Shown: positions 37,017 to 44,436 of the stretch, in pieces
Position numbering within the stretch: position 1 is the first letter of the stretch
How the letters are laid out: each line of letters begins with the position of its first letter
Source of the DNA: Micromonospora_G sp044901685
GTDB taxonomy: Bacteria > Actinomycetota > Actinomycetes > Mycobacteriales > Micromonosporaceae
Direction of reading: 5' to 3'
Assembly: GCF_044901685.1 (NCBI RefSeq)
Contig: NZ_JBJDPS010000001.1
Location: 1,364,001-1,428,000 of the forward strand
DNA length: 64,000 nt
Program-made: the position numbers and the translations under genes
The notes under the pieces: model-generated
Database searches by the model: none
What the model saw: only the letters and a program-made list of their open reading frames with translations
Told to the model about the DNA's origin: nothing

Positions 37017-37357
37017 GCCGCCCGGCGCAGCGAGCGGTGTCGGGCCTCCCAGGCCCGTCGCACCCCGTGCGGCAGGTTCAGCTCGGGCCAGAGTCGTCGC
37101 AGCAGGGTGCCGTTGAGGTGACGACGTAGGTCGTCGGTCCGGGTCGCCTCGCGCAGCACGTTCTCGTACATCCAGAGAAGTTGGTCCGGGTCGGCCAGGT
37201 CGAAGGTCCGGTCCGCGCACCACATCAGCCGTAGCGGCAGTTCGACCACGCCCGTGAGCGGGCCGTTGAGCTCGGCGACGGTCCGGGTCACCACGGCCGG
37301 TCGCCCGGGACGGGCCAGGAAGGCGCCACCGGCCGCGGTCGTCTGGGTGCCGAGCAT
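37013..37357 (-). CDS. small partner of the nucleotidyltransferase, possible antitoxin
   Basis: A 114-residue Leu/Arg-rich protein (MLGTQTTAAGGAFLARPGRPAVV, then LPLRLMWCADRTFDLADPDQLLWMYENVLREATRTDDLRRHLN). It lacks an evident winged helix. TACGCT lies 6 nt before ATG (leaderless). Its 4-bp overlap with the NTase gene suggests a two-gene module. No AbiEi signature was recognised, so the antitoxin label is a guess from position. Confidence 0.5.
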   Translation of the reverse strand: MLGTQTTAAGGAFLARPGRPAVVTRTVAELNGPLTGVVELPLRLMWCADRTFDLADPDQLLWMYENVLREATRTDDLRRHLNGTLLRRLWPELNLPHGVRRAWEARHRSLRRAA

Positions 37358-37495
37358 GGGGAGAGCGTAGCCCGTATCCGATCTGATTCGGGTCAGGGCT
37401 GTCCTTCGTGTCCGTTATGCCGGATTCGGCGACCGGGGGTGACCGGGCCACGACTGGGCCGAGGCCGAACCCCCGCCGCGGAGCCTGGCATTTCC

Positions 37496-37521
37496 GGAAT
37501 GCCGGATGGGCCCGGCCCGTT
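37496..37521 (+). promoter_or_regulatory. ECF-type promoter GGAAT-N17-CGTT
   Basis: GGAAT at 37496-37500 and CGTT at 37518-37521, again exactly 17 bp apart, followed by GCGTACG and GAGCAGC as in the two duplicated copies, although the spacer is unrelated. Confidence 0.65.
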
Positions 37522-37650
37522 ACATATTGCGTACGCCCGAGCAGCACCTGCCGGGCGTCTTGTTTTGTCCCGGACTGCTCCTCACGGAGTGGGTCATCCC
37601 CCCGGGAACGCTCCCCTCGGAGCGCCCACCCCCAACGGAAGGCTCCCATC

Positions 37651-38583
37651 GTGAAGAACCGTTTCACTCGATGGCTCCCGGCCATCGCACAATCCGATCT
37701 CCGCGAGTACGCCCGCACCAAGATCGAGCAGGCCGACCTCGGCCGTCGGCTCGACCGTGCCAAGGCGTTCCAGGCCGACGTGAGTGGCCTGACCCGGCAC
37801 CAGGTCGGCCGGCTGGACCTCGGCCGTTTCGCCGAGGGTAACCGGCGCAAGGCCGTACTCACCCTGGCCGGTGTGGCGGTTGTCGGCGGTCTGGCCGCCG
37901 GCCCGGCACTGGCTTCGGAGGACTCGACCTCGCCGAACGTGAACCCGGCCGCCGCCGCGCAGCTCCGCCAGGCGGCGATGGCGGACAAGACCGAGATCAA
38001 GTCGCTCGTCGGGCAGCCGAGCCCGGACGGCGGGCAGCCGGCCACCGGTGCCACCGAGCAGCCGACGGTGGTCGACTCCAAGCCGGTCGACTCCGCCAAG
38101 CGGATGCTCGCCGACAAGCCGGCCGAGAAGCCGAGCCTGGGCGACCTGATGCCGTACGGCACGCAGGGACAGCAGGTCTCCACGCCGCTCAACGACGACC
38201 AGTGGAGCAACGCGCGGGCGATCGTCCAGACCGCCAAGCGTGAGGGCGTCGGCGAACGGGGCGCGGTGATCGGCGTCGCGACCTCGTTGCAGGAGTCGAA
38301 GCTGAACAACTTCGGCCACCTCGGCTACCTCAACGACCACGACTCGCTGGGCCTGTTCCAGCAGCGCCCGTCGTCGGGCTGGGGTACGCCGTCGCAGATT
38401 ACCGACCCGGACTACGCCTCCTCGGCGTTCTTCAACGGGCTCAAGCGGGTCAACGGCTGGCAGGACATGCCGCTGACCGTGGCGGCGCAGACCGTACAGG
38501 TCTCGGCCTTCCCGTTCGCGTACGCGCAGTGGGAGAACCAGGCCGCGCACATCGTCCAGGATCTCTGGTCCGACAACCGCTAA
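37651..38583 (+). CDS. membrane-anchored lysozyme-like protein, paralogue 4 of 4
   Basis: A 310-residue protein. It has a long basic N-terminal region (1-70), a membrane segment (about 71-90, AVLTLAGVAVVGGLAAG), a flexible linker (about 92-175) and the C-terminal lysozyme-like domain (about 178-308: GAVIGVATSLQESKLNNF, DSLGLFQQRPSSGWG, QVSAFPFAYAQWE). GTG start with GGAAGG and ATCGTGAAG as in the duplicated copies. The ECF-type promoter lies upstream. Same inferred cell-wall role. Confidence 0.78.
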   Translation: MKNRFTRWLPAIAQSDLREYARTKIEQADLGRRLDRAKAFQADVSGLTRHQVGRLDLGRFAEGNRRKAVLTLAGVAVVGGLAAGPALASEDSTSPNVNPAAAAQLRQAAMADKTEIKSLVGQPSPDGGQPATGATEQPTVVDSKPVDSAKRMLADKPAEKPSLGDLMPYGTQGQQVSTPLNDDQWSNARAIVQTAKREGVGERGAVIGVATSLQESKLNNFGHLGYLNDHDSLGLFQQRPSSGWGTPSQITDPDYASSAFFNGLKRVNGWQDMPLTVAAQTVQVSAFPFAYAQWENQAAHIVQDLWSDNR

Positions 38584-38586
38584 CCC

Positions 38587-38642
38587 GGTAAGGAAGGGCC
38601 CCTTGTTATCGCCTAGGCGATAACAAGGGGCCCTTCCTTACC
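38587..38642. terminator. 56-bp perfect palindrome, bidirectional terminator
   Basis: Bases 38587-38614 are the exact reverse complement of 38615-38642, with no unpaired loop. It starts GGTAAGGAAGGGCCCC. It lies between the convergent lysozyme-like gene and corA. Similar AAGGAAGGGGCCCTT elements are, to my knowledge, common in Micromonospora genomes. Confidence 0.85.
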
Positions 38643-38647
38643 TCTGG

Positions 38648-39625
38648 TCAGAGCCAGCGGCGTCGCTTGAAGATCACGAAGAGGGCCACCGCGATGGCGA
38701 TCGTCACGACCGTCGACACGACGAACTCGATGATCGTGTGATTCCACGGGAACGCGACGTTCTGGCCGAAGAAACCGGTGATCGCGGTCGGCACCGCGAT
38801 GATCGCCGCCCAGCTCGTCACCTGTTTGACGGTCAGGTTCAGGGTGTTGTTCTGCAGCATGAGGTTCGTCTCGAGCATGGCGTTGTTCAGGTCACGCAGC
38901 GACTCGGTCCACTCGATCACCCGCAGCACGTGGTCGTAGACATCCTGGAAGTACGGCAGCATCGGCGGGCTGACCAGGTGCATGGTCGGGCGCATCATCG
39001 AGTTGATCACCTCGCGCATCGGCAGCGCGACCTGGCGCAGCCGGACCAGGCTGCGCCGCCCCTGGAAGGTCCGCTCCTGCAACTGCGTGTACGTCTCCGA
39101 GTGGGGCCTGAACATCGCGCTCTGCAACTCCACCAGCGACTGGTCGAGCTGCTGCACCGACTCGAAGTGGCCGTCGACCAGCGCGTCGACCAGACCGTAG
39201 ATCAGGAACGCGACGCCGTACCTGGCCAGGTCGGCGTTCTCGTCCCAGCGGATCAGCAACTGGTTGACGTCGAAGCGCTCGTCGTACCGGACGGTGATCA
39301 GCACCCGCTGGTTGATGAACGCGGCCACCTCGGACGTACGCAGACCACCGTCCGGGTGCATCTGGGCCATGTACGTGTTCAGGAACAGGTGCGAGTCGTA
39401 GCGGTCCAGCTTGGCCCGCTGTGCCTGCTGCACCGCGTCCTCGACCGCGAGCGGGTGCATCCCGAACTCCTCGGTCAGCAGGGCTATCTCCTGCGGCGAC
39501 GGGCGGCACAGGTCCAGCCAGGCGAACGAGTGCTCGGTCTGGTCCAGCCGGCTGGCGACCTCGGTCGGTGGGAAATCCTCCGCGACCAGCTTGCCGTCCC
39601 GGTAGAGCCGGGTCCGGCCGCTCAC
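38648..39625 (-). CDS. CorA family magnesium/divalent cation transporter
   Basis: A 325-residue CorA-like transporter: N-terminal alpha/beta cytoplasmic domain, long helical stalk, and two C-terminal membrane helices (about 263-283 and 298-320) with a basic KRRRWL end. The signature loop reads GFFGQNVAFPW, GQN instead of GMN. CorA proteins form pentameric channels. GTG 39625 is the best start, directly before SGRTRLYRDG. Confidence 0.88.
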   Translation of the reverse strand: MSGRTRLYRDGKLVAEDFPPTEVASRLDQTEHSFAWLDLCRPSPQEIALLTEEFGMHPLAVEDAVQQAQRAKLDRYDSHLFLNTYMAQMHPDGGLRTSEVAAFINQRVLITVRYDERFDVNQLLIRWDENADLARYGVAFLIYGLVDALVDGHFESVQQLDQSLVELQSAMFRPHSETYTQLQERTFQGRRSLVRLRQVALPMREVINSMMRPTMHLVSPPMLPYFQDVYDHVLRVIEWTESLRDLNNAMLETNLMLQNNTLNLTVKQVTSWAAIIAVPTAITGFFGQNVAFPWNHTIIEFVVSTVVTIAIAVALFVIFKRRRWL

Positions 39626-39639
39626 CGGCCACCCGCCCC

Positions 39640-39773
39640 GGGCACCGCCGGGCGGCGCCGTTCGATCCGGCCACCCGGGGCGGCGACCGTGCGGCACCGT
39701 TCGACCCGGCTACCCGTGCCGGGCACCGCCGGGCGGCGCCGTTCGATCCGGCCGCCCGGGGCGGCGACCGTGC
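39640..39773. repeat. imperfect tandem repeat
   Basis: A 53-bp unit at 39640-39692 recurs at 39721-39773 with one mismatch; the 28 bp between are a degenerate third unit. It fills the gap between the corA start and the DUF2064 stop. Confidence 0.85.
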
Positions 39774-40550
39774 TCACGGCTCCTCCTGGGCCGGGACCAG
39801 CCACGACTCGCGTAGATCGAACACGGCGGCGGCGAACCGTCCGCCGGGCACGGTGGCGGCGACGGTGACCGCGTCGGTCATCGTGTCGACGGCCGACATC
39901 AGCGGTAGCGAGTCGACCCGCAGGCCGTGCGCGCGCAGTGCCCGGCGGGTTCGCGCGCCCGTGTCCGGGGCCGTCGTGGGCACCGTGAGCAGCGCCCGCG
40001 CGTCGGCTGGATTTCGCAGGCCGAGAGCCCACCAGCCGCCGTCGAGTGTCGCGCCGAGCAGCGCTGCCGCCCCGGCGTCGAGCCGGCGGGCGGCGGCGTC
40101 CAGCAGGCTCCAGTGCAGGTGCGGCGTGTCGGTGCCGATCTGCAGCACGGGCTGGCCGGGGAAACAGGCGCCGACCTCGGCGTACGCGCCGACGAGACGC
40201 TCCGCCGGGGTCGAGCCCCGCTGCTGCGTCACCGTCCACCCGGCCAGCGCCCGTCGAATCTCCTCGCCCCGTGGAGCGTCCGCAAGATCACCGGCGAGGG
40301 CGATGACCGGGACGACGCCGGGGGTGGCGGCCACCGCGTCGACGGTGTCGAGCAGCGCGGCGGCCGCGATCCCGGCCGCCTGTTCGGCGGTGGCCGGGGG
40401 AGACAGGCGAGTCTGCACCGCTCCGGGCACCGGGGCCCGCGCCAGGAGCAGGAGGACCGGCCCGGCGCCCGGCCCGGCGCTCGCCTCAACACCCGCGCCC
40501 GGATCGTCGGGGCGGGGCGGCGTCACGTCCATCCGGTGGGACTGGGTCAC
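39774..40550 (-). CDS. DUF2064/TIGR04282-type glycosyltransferase
   Basis: A 258-residue GT-A-like protein. The start LLLLARAPVPGAVQTRLSPP is the nucleotide-sugar loop of TIGR04282, GTDTPHL is the metal/DxD-like region, and GATLDGGWWALGL follows. Members are linked to arsenosugar or other natural-product pathways. GTG 40550 has GAGGAG 6 nt upstream. No partner genes for such a pathway were seen. Confidence 0.83.
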   Translation of the reverse strand: MTQSHRMDVTPPRPDDPGAGVEASAGPGAGPVLLLLARAPVPGAVQTRLSPPATAEQAAGIAAAALLDTVDAVAATPGVVPVIALAGDLADAPRGEEIRRALAGWTVTQQRGSTPAERLVGAYAEVGACFPGQPVLQIGTDTPHLHWSLLDAAARRLDAGAAALLGATLDGGWWALGLRNPADARALLTVPTTAPDTGARTRRALRAHGLRVDSLPLMSAVDTMTDAVTVAATVPGGRFAAAVFDLRESWLVPAQEEP

Positions 40551-40903
40551 GACCACTCCTCGTGCCGCGTCGTCGAGCCGCAGATTGCCATTGTGGGCAG
40601 GTTCGGCCGACCGCCGGGCGGCTTCGGCGACGAACACGGCGTGCCGGCACGCCGTACCCGGTCGGCTCCGCCGTTCGGGTGTCCGGCCGACGCGGTCTGG
40701 TGACACCCGGGCGACGCGCCCCCGGTGGGCCGGAAAGCTCGCCACCGCCGCGCGACACGCGCGGCGGTGTTACGACCGCCACCTCCGCCGCCGGCCTGCG
40801 GCATTCCGACCCCGATCACGAGTACGGTGTGCGGGGCGATTCCAGCAGGTCACTCCTGGGCGTCGCGGTGTGTCGGCGGCCGGGGCGATGGTGGGGGAGA
40901 CGG
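40551..40903. other. 353-bp divergent intergenic region
   Basis: No gene is convincing here. It holds the start of the glycosyltransferase and the carbonic anhydrase, and one strong hairpin (40743-40769). The plus-strand frame upstream of the carbonic anhydrase lacks a plausible earlier start. Confidence 0.6.
40743..40769. terminator. 12-bp perfect hairpin upstream of carbonic anhydrase
   Basis: CACCGCCGCGCG (40743-40754) pairs with 40758-40769, loop ACA. No T-run follows, so it may be a terminator or a leader attenuator. Confidence 0.45.
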
Positions 40904-41530
40904 ATGTCGGAGACGAGTCTGCAGTGGCCGGCCAGCCCGGCGGCGGCGCTGGATCTGCTACTTGAGGGGAACAAGCGCTTCATCAGTGGCAACCGGTTGC
41001 ACCCGCACCAGGACGCCGACCGGCGTACCGCCCTGGCGCCGGCGCAACGGCCGTTCGCCGTACTGTTCGGCTGCTCCGATTCTCGGCTCGCGGCGGAGAT
41101 CATTTTCGACCGGGGCCTGGGTGACCTGTTCGTCGTACGGACCGCCGGTCACGTGGTCGGGCCCGAGGTGCTGGGCAGCATCGAGTACGCCATCGCCGCT
41201 TTGGACACGCCGCTGATCGCGGTGCTCGGACACGACTCCTGTGGTGCGATCGCCGCCACCCTCGCCGCCATCCAGCACGGGATCACCCCGGGCGGGTTCA
41301 TGCGTGACGTGGTGGAGCGGGTGATGCTGAGCGTGATGCCGGTGTACGACCAGACCACCAACAACCCGGACCTGGCGGTCGAGGAACACGTCCGGTTCAC
41401 GGTCGACATGCTGGCGCAGCGCTCCTCGGTGATCGCCGAGCGGCTGGCCGACGGGCGCGTCGGGGTTGTCGGCCTCTCCTACCGACTGGCCGAGGGCAGC
41501 GTGCAACGCGTGGGCGGCGTCGGGGTGTAA
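40904..41530 (+). CDS. beta-class carbonic anhydrase
   Basis: A 208-residue enzyme. Zinc ligands C57 (in FGCSDSR, with D59 and R61), H110 and C113 (GHDSCGA). It interconverts CO2 and bicarbonate in the cytoplasm. ATG 40904 has a GGGGGAG RBS. A small ORF follows after 6 nt. Confidence 0.95.
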   Translation: MSETSLQWPASPAAALDLLLEGNKRFISGNRLHPHQDADRRTALAPAQRPFAVLFGCSDSRLAAEIIFDRGLGDLFVVRTAGHVVGPEVLGSIEYAIAALDTPLIAVLGHDSCGAIAATLAAIQHGITPGGFMRDVVERVMLSVMPVYDQTTNNPDLAVEEHVRFTVDMLAQRSSVIAERLADGRVGVVGLSYRLAEGSVQRVGGVGV

Positions 41531-41536
41531 CGGCCT

Positions 41537-41734
41537 ATGGACCCGGTGACGACCTGGCGGGACCGCAACCACCGGTGGCGGATCGAGGCGATCCGTGCCC
41601 CGGACCTCAGGTTCGCCGTCTACGCCACCAACGGCACCGCCGAGTCCGCCCCGCTCTGGCTGTTCGGCATGACCGGGCTGGCCCGGTGGCTGATGATCCA
41701 GGGCTTGGAGCTCGACGACCTCGAAGAGATGTGA
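41537..41734 (+). CDS. small hypothetical protein downstream of carbonic anhydrase
   Basis: A 65-residue protein (MDPVTTWRDRNHRWRIEAIRAPDLRFAVYATNG ... LELDDLEEM) with aromatic and charged residues and no clear membrane helix. It starts 6 nt after the carbonic anhydrase stop, so co-transcription is likely. The family is not recognised. Confidence 0.55.
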   Translation: MDPVTTWRDRNHRWRIEAIRAPDLRFAVYATNGTAESAPLWLFGMTGLARWLMIQGLELDDLEEM

Positions 41735-41748
41735 CGGTTCGACCGGAT

Positions 41749-41821
41749 CGGTGCTCCACCGCCGGCCTCGGAGCGGATCGCCGAGGCTCGTGGCAGGTGC
41801 CGGGTCAGCGGTGGAGCACCG
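41749..41821. terminator. two-tier bidirectional terminator
   Basis: A 13-bp perfect outer stem (41749-41761 with 41809-41821) encloses a 7-bp inner stem (41765-41771 with 41781-41787). It lies between the convergent 65-residue ORF and the AHSA1-CBM2 gene. Confidence 0.75.
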
Positions 41822-41824
41822 GGT

Positions 41825-42970
41825 TCACAACCCGCTACAGGGCCGGTCGCCGACCCGGCAGCTTTCCGGTTGCCGCTCGCTCAGCGCCGCGTTGACCTGG
41901 AAGGTGAACCGGGCGGCGGCGCCGGCGGCGACCGTACCGCCGGTGAACGTGACGGTCCGCCCCTTCTGCTGGTGGTTGGCACCGGATACGTCGGCCACGG
42001 TGGCGCCGCCGTGCAGCACGACGGTGACGACCCACTGTCCCGCGGCGGCGCTGCCCGAGTTGCTGACCACGATCTCGCCGGTGTAGCCGAGCAGCTCACT
42101 GGAGGCCCGGGTGTAACGGGCCTCCAGGTTCGGCTGGGCCGGCGGAGCCGCCGCGCCCCCGGCCGGTGGCCCGGCCGGAGCCTGCGGGGGCGGGGGCGAA
42201 CCCGGCGACGCCGTCACCGACGGGTTCGCCGACACGGTGGCGGACGCCGACGGCGGCGGGGCGCCGGTCCGCGACGGTGGGGCCGCAGTGCCGCTCGTCG
42301 CCGGGGTCCCGGACGGGGCGGCGTCGGCGGGACCCGACGTCACCACGCCAGGCTCCTGCGCGGCGGTCGTTGTCGTGTCGTGCGACGGTCGGGCGAGCGC
42401 GACCACCACCAGGGCGCCCCCCAGCACGATCGCGGCGGCGATCAGCCCGCCGACCAGCCGGCGTCGCACCGGCCGACCCCGCTCGGTGGCGCCCGGCTCG
42501 ACTCCGGTGGCCGCCGCGCCCACGGCCGGGGTTCCGTCCGAGGTGAAGTCGACCTCGCGGAAGGCGAGCCAGTCGAGTACGGCCGGCAGCGGCCCGGCGA
42601 GGAGCTGCTCGTACGCCTGCTGCCGCTGCTGCTCCTGCTCGGAGGTCCAGTGACCGTCGGTGCCCGACTGCCGTACGGTGAGCCGGGACCCCTCCTCGGT
42701 GTCGACCAGCTCGAACCGCACCAGCACCCGTACGCCGTCCTCGCGCCACCGCACGACCAGCAGGTGGGGTTCGACGATCTCGACCACCGCGCCGTTGACC
42801 TCGCCCTCGACCCCGGGTAGGTCGATCGGCGTGAGTTCGAAGGGGGCGCCCGCCTCGGGCTGCAGGTCGGTGGCGCCGAGCCACTGTCCGATCAGCTGCG
42901 CGTCGGTCAGCGCGCGCCATACCCGTGGCACGGGATGGCGCAGTTCAGCCTCTGTCCGGATATCGGTCAC
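41825..42970 (-). CDS. AHSA1/SRPBCC domain - membrane helix - CBM2-like fusion
   Basis: A 381-residue protein with an unusual order. Residues 1-150 form an AHSA1/SRPBCC ligand-binding domain (TDIRTEAELRHPVPRVWRALTDAQ). One membrane helix is at about 178-200 (GGLIAAAIVLGGALVVVAL). A Pro/Ala/Ser/Thr-rich linker (about 203-280) leads to a domain like family 2 cellulose-binding modules (about 283-370: ELLGYTGEIVVSNSGSAAAGQWVVTVVL, FTFQVNA). GTG 42970 follows TACAGT by 6 nt. The CBM-like part should face outside. Function unknown. Confidence 0.78.
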   Translation of the reverse strand: MTDIRTEAELRHPVPRVWRALTDAQLIGQWLGATDLQPEAGAPFELTPIDLPGVEGEVNGAVVEIVEPHLLVVRWREDGVRVLVRFELVDTEEGSRLTVRQSGTDGHWTSEQEQQRQQAYEQLLAGPLPAVLDWLAFREVDFTSDGTPAVGAAATGVEPGATERGRPVRRRLVGGLIAAAIVLGGALVVVALARPSHDTTTTAAQEPGVVTSGPADAAPSGTPATSGTAAPPSRTGAPPPSASATVSANPSVTASPGSPPPPQAPAGPPAGGAAAPPAQPNLEARYTRASSELLGYTGEIVVSNSGSAAAGQWVVTVVLHGGATVADVSGANHQQKGRTVTFTGGTVAAGAAARFTFQVNAALSERQPESCRVGDRPCSGL

Positions 42971-43151
42971 CGCGTGACTGTACCGACCCACTTGTCCGGG
43001 CAAACCGCCCCGCCGGCCGGAAACGCGTCACCCCGGGTGACGACCGGTCGGATCGAGGACAAGAGCGAGTCCGCCGAGACCCGCCGCCCCGATCGGGGCA
43101 CCCCTCGGCGGACGCCAGACATCACCGATTCACCCCATTACGGTGAGCCGC

Positions 43152-43322
43152 GTGAAAAATAAGGGATTGCGTACCTTTCTCTCCGTGCTGGCGGGGCTGG
43201 CGGTGATCTTCTTCGGCACCAGCGACGGACGCGGCGTCACCAACGCCATCCTGGCCCTGGCCGTGGTGGCGGGCCTGATCGTCTGGCACCTGACCAAGCC
43301 GAGCAACACCTCCGTCAGTTGA
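43152..43322 (+). CDS. 56-residue membrane protein
   Basis: A small protein (MKNKGLRTFLSVLAGLAV ... LTKPSNTSVS) with two hydrophobic segments (about 8-24 and 32-48). GTG 43152 is chosen because TACGGT (43139-43144) lies 7 nt upstream, as for a leaderless gene; GTG 43143 is an alternative. Downstream the C-terminal codons are duplicated as non-coding repeats. No family name. Confidence 0.6.
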   Translation: MKNKGLRTFLSVLAGLAVIFFGTSDGRGVTNAILALAVVAGLIVWHLTKPSNTSVS

Positions 43323-43358
43323 CCGGCGTCAGTTGACCGGTCCGAGCAACACCTCCGT
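43299..43358. repeat. small tandem duplication at the end of the 56-residue gene
   Basis: CGTCAGTTGACCGG occurs twice back to back (43313-43326, 43327-43340), and CCGAGCAACACCTCCGT occurs at 43299-43315 and 43342-43358. The stop codon lies in the first copy. Confidence 0.85.
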
Positions 43359-43376
43359 GAGCTGACGGGTGCCGGG

Positions 43377-44048
43377 TCAGCGGGCCGCGACCGCCCGGGC
43401 CAGGTCACCCGAGAGCTCCCGGTCGTCGATCGGCTGCTCCCCGAGCGAGACCCGGACCAGCGCCGATGCCAGCCGGGCGAAGTCGGCGCCCCGGGTCAGG
43501 CCACTGAGCTTGTCCGCCGAGGCGGGCAGGCCCAACCGCTGTGCGCCGGTGCCGACCCGCCGGTCGGTGTACGGGCGCAGTCCCGGCCACACCGCCTGCA
43601 CCTCGCGTAGGAAGATCTCCGCCCCGGTCGGCCCGATACCGGGGAACTCCATCAGCAGCCGACGCAGCGCCGGCGGGTCCCCGTTCGCCTCGTCGTGCAG
43701 CCGCCGCAGGTCACCGTGCCAGCGGTCCAGGCAGAGTTTCGCGCCCTCGGCGAGCATGGTGGCCGTCCGTTCGTCGTAGCGCCGGTAGTGCCCCCGGCCG
43801 AGCGCGGCCAGCACACTGCGCCGGTTCCCCTCCGCCATCTGCTGCGGTGACCGGAATCCGGCGGCGAAGAGTTCCCGGGCGGCCGCGATCGCCACGTTCG
43901 CCCGGATCCGGGTGCTCAGCAGCGTGGTGAGCACCAGCAACCGGTACAGCGGCCCCGGCCGGTCGGCCAGGTCGATGCCGGCCTGTTGGGCGTACGTCTG
44001 CCCGTACCGGTCGAGCAGGGCCCTGACCACCTCACGATCGTCGCTCAT
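43377..44048 (-). CDS. HhH-GPD DNA glycosylase-like protein
   Basis: A 223-residue helical protein with the endonuclease-III layout: LVLTTLLSTRIRANVAIAAARELF early, the hairpin MEFPGIGPTGAEIFLREVQ, and the Asp in PYTDRRV. The lysine of bifunctional EndoIII (LPGVGRKTA) is replaced here by GPTGA, and no Fe-S cysteine cluster is found. It may be a monofunctional glycosylase or a repurposed fold. TAGGCA lies 6 nt before ATG. Confidence 0.78.
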   Translation of the reverse strand: MSDDREVVRALLDRYGQTYAQQAGIDLADRPGPLYRLLVLTTLLSTRIRANVAIAAARELFAAGFRSPQQMAEGNRRSVLAALGRGHYRRYDERTATMLAEGAKLCLDRWHGDLRRLHDEANGDPPALRRLLMEFPGIGPTGAEIFLREVQAVWPGLRPYTDRRVGTGAQRLGLPASADKLSGLTRGADFARLASALVRVSLGEQPIDDRELSGDLARAVAAR

Positions 44049-44181
44049 GCCCTCTGCCTACCCGCTGGCGCCGGTGGTACCCCGGGCCGAGGGCCGGCAT
44101 GGCGACCGGGCCGCCGGGTAATCCACGGGGTGCGGGCCGGTGCGGACCCCGCACCGGTGCCGAGCGCGGAAGGAGACAGCG

Positions 44182-44379
44182 ATGACGAACGTGCAGCAAC
44201 CGGAGATGCGTCGCAACGAGAACAACCCGACCGTGCAGGACAGCAAGGGCCCTCGCCCCGGTGAACCGCGTCGCAGTTCCGGCGGCGCCGCCCGACCGGT
44301 CCCGCCGGACCAGGTGTCACCGTACGGGCCGTCGTCCCGCCCGGTCGCCGACGCCGGTGAAGACCACCACCGCGACTGA
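44182..44379 (+). CDS. small disordered hypothetical protein
   Basis: A 65-residue, Pro/Arg/Gly-rich, low-complexity protein (MTNVQQPEMRRNENNPTVQDSKGP ... DAGEDHHRD). AAGGAGA RBS before ATG 44182 supports translation. It is likely intrinsically disordered; function unknown. Confidence 0.6.
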   Translation: MTNVQQPEMRRNENNPTVQDSKGPRPGEPRRSSGGAARPVPPDQVSPYGPSSRPVADAGEDHHRD

Positions 44380-44436
44380 CCCACCGTCGCGCGGAGGCTG
44401 CGTAGCGCCCCGGCGCCCGTACGTCGGCGTGCACGG

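Noticed and set aside
31830..37650. c-di-AMP (ydaO) riboswitch upstream of the lysozyme-like genes
   Set aside because: The gene context fits, but the conserved blocks of that class could not be found in any of the leaders. A covariance search would be decisive.
39421..39800. Repeat protein with APFDPATRGG units on the plus strand
   Set aside because: It is the translation of the non-coding tandem repeat plus antisense of corA; no start signal or family.
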